The notes below the pieces were generated by a model. The model searched no databases. It was not told the DNA's origin and was given only the letters and a program-made list of their open reading frames with translations. A stretch of DNA of 64,000 nt from Bog-473 sp963711065 (GTDB lineage Bacteria > Actinomycetota > Acidimicrobiia > Acidimicrobiales > RAAP-2): assembly GCA_963711065.1 (NCBI GenBank), contig CAVQCO010000002.1:310001-374000 (forward strand). The letters run 5' to 3'. Positions 17,649 to 26,747 of the stretch are shown here, piece after piece; the stretch's first letter is position 1, and every line of letters begins with the position of its first letter. The position numbers and the translations under genes are program-made.

Positions 17649-18851
17649 CTACGGCGAAAGGGCCTGATACAGCAGCGAGATGCGCACCCGCTCCTGCTCC
17701 AAGCGGATGCTCGGTCCGTGCAGTCCCTCTACGAGGTCACGGTAAAGCGATGCCTCGTCGGCAGTGAGGTACGGAAGGGCCCGGCTGGTCGGAGCGGGTT
17801 CGACGACCCACTGCTCGGCGTGGGCGAGAAGCGTATCGGCGTCCATGAGCATCGACCGGACGGATTCGAAACGACCTCGAAGGCGGTTGAGGATGTCGAA
17901 GCCGTGAGTATCGATGTCCCCCCAGTAGACGATCTCCATGTCGTGCAGCCACGGCAAGTCCCCAAGTGTGGCCAAAGCGAATCCGGAGCCGAAAATGACG
18001 ATTGAGTCAGCCACCTCAGGGAACGCCAAGTAAGTCACCTCGTTTTCCACCACGAAGGAGGTGGAGACATCGGGCGCCAATTCGGCTAGTTCATCGGTCC
18101 GAAGCATCAGCTCGGTGACACCGGATGGAAAACCCGACAGGTTCCGACCGAGCAGCCGGAAGCGGGTGTATCCCGGTTTTGCGAGGAAACCGAAACGACG
18201 TGTGAAGTCGGCTCGGGGCCAGGAGTGATCGATGCGATCCGGTGGCAGAACAGCGGTCAGCAGTTCGTCCAGCAGCTTCCGGTGTCCCTCCACAAATTTC
18301 GTGTCCACGCCCGGGAGGTCTATCTGGCGCAGGTATAGCCCACGGTTCTCACGGGTCGTGATCCACTCCACGGTGGTGAGCACCTTGTCCCAGACGTCCC
18401 GGTAGTTCAGAGCGACTAGTGGATGACCGGCGACCCATGACGAGGCCGACGGGATACGCTGTCGGGTCTGTTCGAGGAGGCTGTCGAGGGCTCGAACCTC
18501 GCTGGTCCGGTCCAGCAGATCGCAGAGCTGCTCGAAGGAGTCGATCCGCATCCGGGCCGGTATCCGGTTGACGCCCAGATTGCGGCCTCGGAGTGTCCGG
18601 TACTCAAGGGAGAATCGCTCTGACCCGATGTCGTTGACACCGGCATCCCGCTCGAATTCGGCGGCCCACCTCCGGACCTCGTCGAAGAGGTTGAGGAGAT
18701 CCCCCGCGCTGGGGCCCCTGACAGAGAGGGTGATCGACTCCCATTTCTCACCCGCGGCGTAGGCCCGCAGGTACCGGCCGGTGTCCCACCGCTTCTGCAG
18801 TGTCGATACCAGCTGTTCGACGCCAGTCCAGGTCCGAGTCGACGATCTCAC
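17649..18851 (-). CDS. jetD: Wadjet nuclease subunit JetD (DUF3322/DUF2220, Toprim)
   Basis: JetD is the DNA-cleaving subunit of the Wadjet anti-plasmid system, cutting circular DNA after loop extrusion by JetABC. The 400-residue product has an N-terminal winged-helix/DUF3322 part (WESITLSVRGPSAGDLLNLFDEV) and a C-terminal Toprim-like domain with the Glu of VVENEVTYLAFP and the DxD of VYWGDIDTHGFDIL. The GTG start at 18851 overlaps the jetC stop (GTGA); the longer open frame upstream overlaps jetC out of frame and is an artefact. Last gene of the jetABCD operon. Confidence 0.93.
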   Translation of the reverse strand: MRSSTRTWTGVEQLVSTLQKRWDTGRYLRAYAAGEKWESITLSVRGPSAGDLLNLFDEVRRWAAEFERDAGVNDIGSERFSLEYRTLRGRNLGVNRIPARMRIDSFEQLCDLLDRTSEVRALDSLLEQTRQRIPSASSWVAGHPLVALNYRDVWDKVLTTVEWITTRENRGLYLRQIDLPGVDTKFVEGHRKLLDELLTAVLPPDRIDHSWPRADFTRRFGFLAKPGYTRFRLLGRNLSGFPSGVTELMLRTDELAELAPDVSTSFVVENEVTYLAFPEVADSIVIFGSGFALATLGDLPWLHDMEIVYWGDIDTHGFDILNRLRGRFESVRSMLMDADTLLAHAEQWVVEPAPTSRALPYLTADEASLYRDLVEGLHGPSIRLEQERVRISLLYQALSP

Positions 18852-21800
18852 GCCCCCAGACCTTGCGCCGCAGGCACGGCTTCCGGCTCGCCACCGTCGC
18901 GGTCGAGGCGGCGACGACGGTACTCGGCGATGGTGAGGGATTGCAGCCGGGAATAGTTTCCGTTGGGATTGTCGACGAAACCGACCGCCGCTACGTGTGG
19001 TTCGATCACGTGGATCTTCTGCAGGGGTGTCACGATCAGCAGCTGCAGCCCGAGTCGGGTGAAGAGGCTGAGTGCGTAGCGGGTCGACACTTCTGAACCC
19101 CGGCTGAACGCCTCGTCTATGACCACGAAGCAGAACGCCTTGGAGCGCTCCGCCCCCCAGTCCAGCTTGAACTGGTATGCAAGTGACGCAGCCAGAATCG
19201 TGTACGCCAACTTCTCCTTCTGGCCTCCCGACTTCCCGGCCGAGTCGGTGTAGTGCTCGTACTCGCGGTCGTCGTCGCGCCAGCGCTCGGAGGCGGAGAA
19301 CACGAACCACTGCCGTACATCAGTGACCCTGCGGGTCCAGTTCCGATCTAGGTCGGCCATGCCTTCGCGGCCCTTGAAGCGGTCGATGATGCGCTTGACT
19401 TGTAGGAATTTCTGTTCCGAGTACTGCTCGCTCTGGCCTCCACCGACGACGTCGTCGGTACAGGCCCGCAGCTCGGTCCGAAACTCCCGCACATCGGTGT
19501 TTGGAGTGTGGTCGGGAACGATTCGGATGTATCTGCCGTCGTTGTAGTCGATGTCCACCAGCGAGCCGTTGATGGTTTCAATCCGGTCTCGAATGAGCTT
19601 CTCCTGCTTGTTGAGCTGCGCGGAGAAGCCGGCGATGTCCCTGATGGTGTTCTGATTGAGGTAGTCCTTGAACTCCTGCTCGAATCGGGGCAGGTCGTCC
19701 TCGGCCACGCGCTGGTGGAGCTGGCGGTACTCAGACCCGGCCTCGACAGAGACGTCGAGCTCAGAGGTTTCCTGCGGATACGACGTCCGAAACTCGCCCA
19801 TCAGGGCAATGATCCGCTGCCCGACCCGATTCTGGGTCGACAGCGCCTTCGACTGCTCATCGCGGAGGTTCGAGCCAACGGCCTGATGAGTGTCAGTCAT
19901 CGCCGCCGTGTCCGTAGCCATCTGCCCGAGCTGTGACGCCACCAGCACTTCGATCGCCTCGAACGTCTCCGCGGCAATTTCGGCCGCCCGCGGGTCGGAC
20001 AGAATGTGGTCGACCCGGGCCAGCTCCGCCTCGGCCGCCAACTGCTGCGACTCGGCACCGCCCTTTTGCTTCTGCAGATCTTCCAGTGTTGCGTTGCAGT
20101 CGCCGATCTGCTTCCTGACCCGCTGCAACTCCTCGGTGAGGGCCGCCAGCTGGTCGGAGGCGGCCAGGATCCGCTCTCCCTCCGAGTTGAGATCGGCGAT
20201 CTTGTTGACGAGCGACTCCCAGTCGAGGTCTTCCCATGCGGTGTAGCCGTCGAGGCGGGCGAGCGATTGCAGCCGCCCCGCTACCGCCGACCCGGTCCTT
20301 GCCAATTCTTCGACCGTCGCCGATAACTCCGACTGGCGATGGTGGAGCGCTCTGGCATGCTCGATCATGGCGTCGATCTTCTGCTGGTTGCTCCAGCCGA
20401 GGACGTACTCCCTGCGGTCGTCGATCCGCCGTCGGTCGTCCTTCTCGTGGCGTTCTCGGTCCTTGATCTGCCCGGCCCGGGTGACCGCCTTGGCCGCGGC
20501 GCGGAAGTCGGCGATGGTGTCGACGCAGGCATGGTTGGCCCGGCGGCCCAACTCACCTGACAGCCACGTCCCCAGCCCCGAGTCCGGCTTGATCTCGAGC
20601 ATGTCCGAGAGCAGCGGGTGGCCCGTCCGGCGGTCCGCCGCGGTGGCCGCTGCCGTCACCGCAGGCACCCGGTAGTAGACGACCCGAGCTCCGAGGTGGC
20701 GTTCGTCGATCCACGAGGCGACCGCTTCGTAGTGCCGGTTGGGAACCAGCAGCGAGAGGGCAAAGCTGTGCAGCACCCGCTCGGCGGCGCCCTCCCATTC
20801 GGAGGCTTCCGCCCGGACCTGGATCAACTCACCCGCGAAGAGGAGCTCGTCGGGATCGATGTCAAGGTCGGCGCACAGGCCGGCCCGCAGCTCCAGGCTG
20901 CTGCTGGGCAGATTCGTGGGGCGGGATTGGAGGCTGCGCAGTTCGGCGTTGATCGCCTTGGCGTCCTCATCGACTTTGCGCAGGTCGAACCGTTCCTCGG
21001 TGAGACGGTTCTGGACCTCCGCTTGCTCCCGCTCAATCTCGGTCCGGCGGACCGCCCCCTGCTCCCTGGCGGCGGCGAACTGAACGGCGTTGCCGATCCT
21101 GTCGAGGCCCGCCCCCTCCAACGATTGGTTGAAGCGCTCGAGCCTCTCCTGACGGCGGGGTTTCTCCTGCTGGTGTCGCTCGATCTCGTCTCCGATGGCA
21201 GCCAACCGGTCGCCGCCGTTACCGGCAATCTGGATGTTGAGGCTGGTCTCATCGGTGCGCAGCGCTGCCAGGACGGAGTTCTGCGCTGCCAGGTCGGTGT
21301 CGATCTCCTCGAGCCGCGCCGTGAGCTCAGCGATCCGGCGGCCGTACAGCGAGCGGGTGCGCTCGGCGAAGTAGTAGGGCAGGGCCTCGTGCTGGCGGCC
21401 GATTTCGGCGAGGCGGTCGCTCAGCTCGTCATAGGAGTCGAGGGCGACCATCATCGGCTCCAAGAGTTCGAGCTGGTTGCGGGCCCGCACCACGGCCTCA
21501 TGCGCCTGGGTGAGGTTTTCGAAGTGCTCCACGAGAGAGTCGATATGGGTCCTGGTATCGAATGGTTCGAGCATGTGGCTGCGGACGAAGTCGTTGAGAT
21601 TGTCCACTGCCTTCATCGACACTGTCTGGTGGAACAGCTCCATGGCCTGTTCGGACTCGATGCCGAGGCGACGCCTGAAGTCCTTGCCGTAGTCGGGGAA
21701 GGTGTCGTAGGTCCGTGCCCCGATGTCGCGTAACCGGCGCTTGAGCCCGGTGAGCTCCGTCCCGAAGTCGGAGAAGTTGGCGCTGATGGACAGGGCGCTG

Positions 21801-22282
21801 TCGGCGACCACGAAGAACCGTTCGGGCTGGCCCTGGCCGGCCTCCCGGGCCCGGAACACCTGGGCCAGGGTGACCGTGGTCCCATAGTCGACATTGGCGA
21901 ATATGCCGAGTATCACGGAGAAATGGCGGGTGTCACGCAGGCCCACCGGGCGGGACGCTCCGGTGGTCTCGTTTCGCTCCGACTTGTAGTGCCCTTCCAC
22001 GTAGGACCGTAGGTCCCGCTCACGCGTTTCTGCGCCGGCCGCCCGGTTATAGGAGATCTTGTGGGCGGGTAGCACCAGGGTGGTGATGGCATCGACCAGG
22101 GTGGACTTGCCGGATCCGATGTCGCCGGTCAGGAGAGCATTGCGGCTCCCGATGTCGAAGGTCCAAACGTTCTTGTCGAACGTGCCCCAGTTGTATACCT
22201 CGAGCCGCCGCAGACGACAGCCGGGCAGGCGGTCCGGCTCCATGCCGTCGAGATCCATGAGGTTGAACAGCGCCGAGGTCAT
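18848..22282 (-). CDS. jetC: Wadjet SMC-like ATPase JetC
   Basis: JetC is the SMC-like motor of the Wadjet complex, related to MukB and EptC. The 1144-residue product has Walker A GDIGSGKSTLVDA (about residues 53-65), long coiled-coil regions through the middle (for example LERFNQSLEGAGLDRIG and ERQQAEVQNRLTEERFDL-like heptads), a hinge-like central part, a signature SGGQKEKLAYTILAASL and Walker B AFCFVVIDEAFSRG near the C-terminus. The ATG at 22282 overlaps the jetB stop by one base (TGATG). All ATPase motifs are intact, so the system is probably functional. Confidence 0.94.
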   Translation of the reverse strand: MTSALFNLMDLDGMEPDRLPGCRLRRLEVYNWGTFDKNVWTFDIGSRNALLTGDIGSGKSTLVDAITTLVLPAHKISYNRAAGAETRERDLRSYVEGHYKSERNETTGASRPVGLRDTRHFSVILGIFANVDYGTTVTLAQVFRAREAGQGQPERFFVVADSALSISANFSDFGTELTGLKRRLRDIGARTYDTFPDYGKDFRRRLGIESEQAMELFHQTVSMKAVDNLNDFVRSHMLEPFDTRTHIDSLVEHFENLTQAHEAVVRARNQLELLEPMMVALDSYDELSDRLAEIGRQHEALPYYFAERTRSLYGRRIAELTARLEEIDTDLAAQNSVLAALRTDETSLNIQIAGNGGDRLAAIGDEIERHQQEKPRRQERLERFNQSLEGAGLDRIGNAVQFAAAREQGAVRRTEIEREQAEVQNRLTEERFDLRKVDEDAKAINAELRSLQSRPTNLPSSSLELRAGLCADLDIDPDELLFAGELIQVRAEASEWEGAAERVLHSFALSLLVPNRHYEAVASWIDERHLGARVVYYRVPAVTAAATAADRRTGHPLLSDMLEIKPDSGLGTWLSGELGRRANHACVDTIADFRAAAKAVTRAGQIKDRERHEKDDRRRIDDRREYVLGWSNQQKIDAMIEHARALHHRQSELSATVEELARTGSAVAGRLQSLARLDGYTAWEDLDWESLVNKIADLNSEGERILAASDQLAALTEELQRVRKQIGDCNATLEDLQKQKGGAESQQLAAEAELARVDHILSDPRAAEIAAETFEAIEVLVASQLGQMATDTAAMTDTHQAVGSNLRDEQSKALSTQNRVGQRIIALMGEFRTSYPQETSELDVSVEAGSEYRQLHQRVAEDDLPRFEQEFKDYLNQNTIRDIAGFSAQLNKQEKLIRDRIETINGSLVDIDYNDGRYIRIVPDHTPNTDVREFRTELRACTDDVVGGGQSEQYSEQKFLQVKRIIDRFKGREGMADLDRNWTRRVTDVRQWFVFSASERWRDDDREYEHYTDSAGKSGGQKEKLAYTILAASLAYQFKLDWGAERSKAFCFVVIDEAFSRGSEVSTRYALSLFTRLGLQLLIVTPLQKIHVIEPHVAAVGFVDNPNGNYSRLQSLTIAEYRRRRLDRDGGEPEAVPAAQGLGA

Positions 22283-22893
22283 CAGCCTTCGCTCCCCGAT
22301 ACGGCCAGCTCGTCCACGTACTCGTCGAGGCGGGCATCGAAGTCCGCCAGCCACTGCCCGTCGACGTACGCCTTGAGGATGCGGCGAACCTCGAAGAGAT
22401 CCTCCTGGCCACGCGGGCGGCGCAGGAAGCCCATCTCCACCACCCGGTTGATATTGGCGTCGATGCTGTCCACCAGGCGGACCTCGTTGGTCGACGGTGG
22501 CAGGTACAGCCGGAGCATCTCCAGGATCTGCTCGCGGGTCAGCATCAGCCTGGTCTCGGAACTGCTGGCGTCGAACTCGGCCAGCCGCTTGCGCAGCAAA
22601 GCCAGGAGCACACTTGTGTGGAAGGACAGGGGCCGCCGGGCGACCAGCCGGGGCAATTCGACCCCGTCGTCGACAGGGAAGCTGCGCAGGTGGGCGTACC
22701 CCTCGGACTCGTCCACCACCACTTGGAGGCCCAGCACCGACACGTAGTCACTGACCTGGTTGTGCAGATCGAGCAAGAGGGCCCAAGGCTTCTCATGGGT
22801 GTCGCGGTAGACGGGACCCTTCATCAGGTGGATGACCACCACCGACAGGTCCGACGGACCCGCCGAGGCCGTCACGCGTACATCATCGATCAC
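22282..22893 (-). CDS. jetB: Wadjet kleisin-associated subunit JetB (DUF4194)
   Basis: JetB is the MukE/KITE-like subunit that binds the JetA kleisin. The 203-residue product matches the family in size and in the block SVVVIHLMKGPVYRDTHEKP, with a winged-helix-type middle (LSFHTSVLLALLRKRLAEFD, LTREQILEMLRLYLPP) and the C-terminal RRPRGQEDLFEVRRILKAYV. The GTG at 22893 overlaps the jetA stop (GTGA); the longer open frame that begins inside jetA is rejected. Confidence 0.92.
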   Translation of the reverse strand: MIDDVRVTASAGPSDLSVVVIHLMKGPVYRDTHEKPWALLLDLHNQVSDYVSVLGLQVVVDESEGYAHLRSFPVDDGVELPRLVARRPLSFHTSVLLALLRKRLAEFDASSSETRLMLTREQILEMLRLYLPPSTNEVRLVDSIDANINRVVEMGFLRRPRGQEDLFEVRRILKAYVDGQWLADFDARLDEYVDELAVSGSEG

Positions 22894-24332
22894 GAGGTCT
22901 CCATCCGGTCGCGGCTGAAGCTGACCCTGGGTAGCTCGGCGACACGCTCGACCTCCTCGGCGCTCCAAGCGATCTGCTCCCGCTCCTGGTCATCGAAGAC
23001 CACCGCCAGCCCCGGCTCGATCAGCGAGAGGTATCCCACCAACTCGGCCAGTCCCTGTTCGAGCGGGGCCCCGGCCACAACCTCCCGGAGTCCGACCTGG
23101 TCCCGAGGCCCCAGCGTGTCCCAGACTCGACGGAGCAGGTCGTCGCGGTCGATGTACATCTGGCTTACCAGGGCCGACGAGTCGAAGTCGTCAGAACCCT
23201 CCTGCAGCTGAGCGCTGTGGATAGCGGTAACGATCGGGCGACGATACATGGGTCGCTCGGTCGGCAGCCCGACCGACACACTGGTGTCATCCATCTCCAT
23301 GGTCACCGGGCTGCTGAGGTCTCGGACCTTGAGGGCCTTGGCCTCAATGCTGCGCAGCAGATCGAAGACCCGGCGGTTCTCCAGCCACACCTGGTCGTCG
23401 AGAAAGCGGCGAAGCTGCTCGGACAGCAGCCGGACCGTGGCCTGGGTCCGTTCGCTGGCGTCGATCCAGTCGAAATGGATACGAGCCAGCCGATCGTCCT
23501 GGTCGATGATCTCGTCGATCTCCCATAGTCGCTCCAGCAGATCGGTCAGCTCGGCCTGGCGTTGGTGGGAGAGCAAGAAGTCGTAGAACGCCTGGAAGCT
23601 CTGGCCCTGGTCAGATTCGGCGATGCTGTTGCGGCTGCCCAGCGCCTCGTCGAGGAGGGCGCCCTTGGATCCGTTCCAGCCGGCGATCTGCTGGCGTAGG
23701 TTGCGGTCGAGGCGCCGGAAGTTCTCTTCCACCTCGCGGAAATCCGACAGCAGCTCGCGGGCAGTGCGAGAGAACTGCTGGTAGCGGTCGCGCTGGCTCA
23801 CCGGGTCCAGCACCATCACCTCACCCCGCTCGGCTCGGGCGATTTCCTCGTCCAGCTCGGCCCGGCGACGCCGCAGCTCGATCAACCGGCGATCCGGATC
23901 GCTCTCCGCGCCGAAGACCATCTGGCGCAGCAACTCGAAAATTGTGTTCAGGCGGGACTCTGTACCGATGAACTCCCTGGTTCGCAGGTCGTCCACCCAT
24001 CGCAATGCCTTTTCGACCGCAGGGACCAGGTCGAATCGGGCCTCGTCGGAGCCAGGCGGGTAGAACTTCCGTAACCACCCGCGTTCCGGTGAAGCCCAGT
24101 CGTCCAGATACTCGGACGCCGGTTTTGGGAATTTATCCTCACCGAGACGCTGGTTCAATGCGTACAGCTCCTCGTCAAGCTCACTGGCCAATGCCGATGC
24201 GGGGACGTCTCCCGCGTTGTCGTCTACGAAGACGCGACCGAGGAAACTCAGAACGAGTGCCGCGTTGTTCGACCGCACGAGTGCCCAGGCCGGATGGTGT
24301 GTACGAAGCTGCTCTATCTCGTCATACTTCAT
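22890..24332 (-). CDS. jetA: Wadjet kleisin subunit JetA (DUF3375)
   Basis: JetA is the MukF/kleisin-like subunit that bridges the JetC heads; DUF3375 in this position defines type I Wadjet. The 480-residue product begins MKYDEIEQLRTHHPAWALVR, and has RGWLRKFYPPGSDEARFDL, FIGTESRLNTIFELLRQM and a helical arm region (RLIELRRRRAELDEEIARAERGE). The ATG at 24332 fits the family N-terminus; an upstream in-frame ATG at 24410 adds an unconserved leader. It is the first gene of the operon, whose promoter should lie in 24333-24430. Confidence 0.93.
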   Translation of the reverse strand: MKYDEIEQLRTHHPAWALVRSNNAALVLSFLGRVFVDDNAGDVPASALASELDEELYALNQRLGEDKFPKPASEYLDDWASPERGWLRKFYPPGSDEARFDLVPAVEKALRWVDDLRTREFIGTESRLNTIFELLRQMVFGAESDPDRRLIELRRRRAELDEEIARAERGEVMVLDPVSQRDRYQQFSRTARELLSDFREVEENFRRLDRNLRQQIAGWNGSKGALLDEALGSRNSIAESDQGQSFQAFYDFLLSHQRQAELTDLLERLWEIDEIIDQDDRLARIHFDWIDASERTQATVRLLSEQLRRFLDDQVWLENRRVFDLLRSIEAKALKVRDLSSPVTMEMDDTSVSVGLPTERPMYRRPIVTAIHSAQLQEGSDDFDSSALVSQMYIDRDDLLRRVWDTLGPRDQVGLREVVAGAPLEQGLAELVGYLSLIEPGLAVVFDDQEREQIAWSAEEVERVAELPRVSFSRDRMETS

Positions 24333-24737
24333 GGTTGGGTCCTCGGGGAACCGGGTGGTGACCGGATGCCGTACCGGAGATACGCAGAGACTATGACTCC
24401 GGTGTGACACCCAAAGGGACCGCGTCGCTCAAACATGGCCAAGCGAACAGGTGATGGCATGTCGATACCGGTTCATCACGAACCGGGACTCCGGGCGGAC
24501 CCGAAGAGATCAGCTCGGACCCTCGGCGGTCGGTCACGGCCGGCTGCCGAGCCTGAGCCAGTCGTGTCCGCCCCGCAGCTTGGAGTCCGGCGTTGTGCCG
24601 ATGCCCGACAAGAAGCCCCTGTCCGGCACGCGCTCTTTACCGTCGTCTCGCCGTCCGGCGCTGGCCACCCCTCAGGTTGCCTGGCGGCGCCCCGGCCTGG
24701 ACTCCCGGCGAGTGCGTGCCGTGTAGCCGTATCCTTG
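24333..24737. other. Intergenic region between jetA and the toxin-antitoxin pair
   Basis: A 405-base divergent gap. It must contain the leftward jetA promoter, but no strong -35/-10 pair, repeat or conserved coding frame is apparent. Open frames on both strands have atypical composition and no start context. Confidence 0.4.
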
Positions 24738-24776
24738 CATAGTGTACCACGCTGTGGCACAGCGTGGTACACTATG
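24738..24776. promoter_or_regulatory. 39-bp perfect palindrome, operator of the toxin-antitoxin pair
   Basis: Two 19-bp arms (CATAGTGTACCACGCTGTG and its complement) flank a single central G, ending 4 bases before the antitoxin ATG. Such a palindrome over the start region is typical of autoregulation by the antitoxin or toxin-antitoxin complex. Confidence 0.7.
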
Positions 24777-24780
24777 TCAC

Positions 24781-25194
24781 ATGGCTGATCACTACACCTT
24801 GCGGCTCGCACCCGGCACGAAACAGCGACTCTCCGAGCGGGCCCACCGCGCCCATCTGCCGGAACGGACCCTGGCGCAGCGCTACGTCGAGGAGGGGCTG
24901 CGGCACGACGTGCATCCGCTGATTCATTTTCTCGATGGTCCCAGTGGGCGACGCGCCAGCCTGGTCGGCCGTGGGTTGGACGTTTGGGAGGTCATTGCCA
25001 CCGTCCGAGACAACGAAGGGTCGATCCCACTAGCAGCACAGTATTTACAGGTCCCAGCCGGACTGGTGGAAGCCGCGGCGGCCTACTACGGCGAGTACAG
25101 CGACGAGATCGACACTGAGATCGAAACCAATGAGGCCGAGTACGAGCGGGGTCGCGCCGCGGCCGCCGCAGGTGAGCAAGCGCTCCGTGTGTGA
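24781..25194 (+). CDS. DUF433-type antitoxin
   Basis: A 137-residue product beginning MADHYTLRLAPGTKQRLSER, an N-terminal ribbon-helix-helix-like DNA-binding segment, followed by the DUF433 helix-turn-helix region (GLDVWEVIATVRDN, IPLAAQYLQVPAGLVEAAAAYY) and an acidic tail. DUF433 proteins commonly pair with DUF5615 PIN-like toxins as VapBC-related systems. The ATG sits just past a 39-bp palindrome that it probably binds. The stop overlaps the toxin start (GTGTGA). Confidence 0.85.
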   Translation: MADHYTLRLAPGTKQRLSERAHRAHLPERTLAQRYVEEGLRHDVHPLIHFLDGPSGRRASLVGRGLDVWEVIATVRDNEGSIPLAAQYLQVPAGLVEAAAAYYGEYSDEIDTEIETNEAEYERGRAAAAAGEQALRV

Positions 25195-25553
25195 AGGCTC
25201 TTCTGGACGAGCAGCTCTCACCGCAGATCGCAGTGCTCTTGCGCGGGGCGGGCTATGACGCCGTCGCTGTCGCCGAGCGCGTAGATCTCGTCGGAAGTAT
25301 CGACTCGACCATCCTCGAGGTGGCGACGGGCGAAGGGCGCGCCGTAGTCACCAACAACATCAAGGACTTTCGGCCCCTCGCCGCCGAGCGGCTTGCGCAG
25401 GGACGGACGCATGGGGGCCTGATCTTGGTGCCCTCGACGCGGACCCGCAGTCGCGCTGCCGTCACCGCGCTCGCGGGTGCAATCGAGAGGGTGCTGCACG
25501 ACCATCCCGACGGGCTGGCAGGCAGCGAGCGCTGGATCGGGCCGCGCTCCTGA
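25191..25553 (+). CDS. DUF5615 PIN-like toxin
   Basis: A 120-residue PIN-like protein of the DUF5615 family, predicted to be a ribonuclease neutralised by the upstream partner. Seen: the N-terminal acidic motif KALLDEQLSPQIAVLLRGAGYD, then DSTILEVATGEGRAVVTNNIKDF with the second acidic site, and the tail ARLAQG-like RLAQGRTHGGLILVP. The GTG start overlaps the antitoxin stop. A maintenance role for the island is a reasonable inference. Confidence 0.85.
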   Translation: MKALLDEQLSPQIAVLLRGAGYDAVAVAERVDLVGSIDSTILEVATGEGRAVVTNNIKDFRPLAAERLAQGRTHGGLILVPSTRTRSRAAVTALAGAIERVLHDHPDGLAGSERWIGPRS

Positions 25554-25627
25554 GTGGGTGACGCGCGCTGTTTCGGGCTGACCGTTCCGACCGCGAGGTC
25601 ATTTGAGCGAACGCAGCCGCTGTCCGA

Positions 25628-25799
25628 GCGTGTCTTTACGTGTCTTTACGATGCGGGAAGGGGAGGGATCGTGGAGGGAACCTGAGGGGATCGCAACGCC
25701 GCTCCCAGGAAAGTCCTCGGAAAGGGCCTGGTCAATGCACTGAGAACCGTACGTTCGCAATGTAGAGGCCGAGGGTTCGAGTCCCTTCACCTCCACCAA
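25628..25799 (+). repeat. attR of island 1 with its right arm (copy 2 of the tRNA fragment)
   Basis: 25750-25799 is identical to the 3' 50 bases of the tRNA locus. The ~120 bases to its left (GTGTCTTTACGTGTCTTTAC ... CACTGAGA) are clearly homologous to those left of copy 3 at 28743-28861, so they look like conserved right ends of related elements. The surrounding gap 25554-26006 shows nothing else except short inverted repeats at about 25805-25830. Confidence 0.8.
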
Positions 25800-26006
25800 T
25801 GTCATGTGTCAGATTTTCTGGGACACGTGAGCCCTCAGACGATAATCCTCTGACCTGACGGGGCGAACGTCCCCGTAAGGCAACATCCATCCAACAATGC
25901 AGGTTGGGCTCCGCACCGAGCCGGGCCCAGTCGAGTCAAGTGAGCCGCGTCCACGTGCCGGTCACGTAGGCAAGTTTCGTCTTGCGGTCACGTTGTTTGG
26001 CGCGGC

Positions 26007-26747
26007 TCACGACCCGAGCTTGCGCACCGGCCGGCCACCCTCCCTGCGGCCCTCCGGGCCGGAGGGGTAGAGGGCGAGCGACTGCGCTCGGCGTTTGGCC
26101 TGTCCCAGCGATCGCACGGTCTGGGCCGCGTACGCGTCCAGATGGGTGGCAAGTGCGATGAACACCTGGGCAGTGGTGAGGGCGTCGCCCAGGGCATGGT
26201 GCGGCCGATGGACGGGGAGATCGAGACTGTGGGCGAGGCCGCTGAGCGAGGTCGGTCCCGCGGTCTGCCCCCGCTCGAGCGCCAACAGCTCCCCGAGGTC
26301 GCGGGTGTCGATGATGGGCCGGTGGAGCCTCAGGCCCAAGTGCTTCAGCACCGGTGCGAGGAACGATCGCTCGATCCACGCTGCGTGGGCCACCAGGACC
26401 CGCCCGCTCATGACAGAGACCAGGGGAGCGATCGCCTCGTCGAGCGGCGGCGCATCGGCCAGGTCGACGGTGCGGATCCCATGAACCAATACCGACTCCT
26501 CGGGCAGCGGGTGGGTATTTCGGCACAGGCCGTAGACGGCGTTGCCGGCGATAACCCGTCCGGCGTCGATCGGCACGGCGGCGAACGAGATGATCTCGTC
26601 GTTCCTCGGGTCGAGCCCACTCAGTTCGAGGTCCACGACGCAGAAGTGGGCGAGGCGCCACGGGGTTCGCCCCGAGGGGACCGCGCCCTCGGCGTACTCG
26701 GCCGCCGCGTCCGATGCCGCCGTCCGGGCACGGAACGCCGGAGTCAC
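26007..26747 (-). CDS. DEDD-family 3'-5' exonuclease (DnaQ-like)
   Basis: A 246-residue protein with exonuclease motif I CVVDLELSGLDP, motif II (VLVAHAAWIERSF) and motif III HHALGDALTTAQVF (HxxxxD), so all four acidic residues and the general-base His appear present. This matches RNase T/DnaQ epsilon-type 3'-5' exonucleases; the substrate is unknown. The GTG at 26747 overlaps the upstream gene's stop (GTGA); the longer open frame lies inside that gene and is rejected. The C-terminal tail is basic (KRRAQSLALYPSG). Confidence 0.85.
   Translation of the reverse strand: MTPAFRARTAASDAAAEYAEGAVPSGRTPWRLAHFCVVDLELSGLDPRNDEIISFAAVPIDAGRVIAGNAVYGLCRNTHPLPEESVLVHGIRTVDLADAPPLDEAIAPLVSVMSGRVLVAHAAWIERSFLAPVLKHLGLRLHRPIIDTRDLGELLALERGQTAGPTSLSGLAHSLDLPVHRPHHALGDALTTAQVFIALATHLDAYAAQTVRSLGQAKRRAQSLALYPSGPEGRREGGRPVRKLGS

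Larger units (their letters stand above)
15244..25799. mobile_element. Integrated genomic island 1 (Wadjet defence island) at tRNA-Ala
   Basis: Bounded by the 50-bp direct repeats of the tRNA-Ala 3' half. Just inside both ends are tandem GTGTCTTTA repeats (around 15470 on the left and 25630 on the right) that look like arm-type integrase sites. Cargo is an unknown 590-residue protein, jetABCD and a toxin-antitoxin pair. No integrase or excisionase gene is visible, so the element is decayed or mobilised in trans. Confidence 0.78.

Noticed and set aside
25750..25799. Second tRNA-Ala gene
   Set aside because: Only the 3' half is present, without the D arm and 5' acceptor strand, so it is an attachment-site repeat. 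The same applies to 28862-28905.
25599..25805. 68-residue minus-strand frame containing VKGLEPSASTLRT
   Set aside because: This is the well-known false translation of a tRNA 3' end; it overlaps att copy 2.
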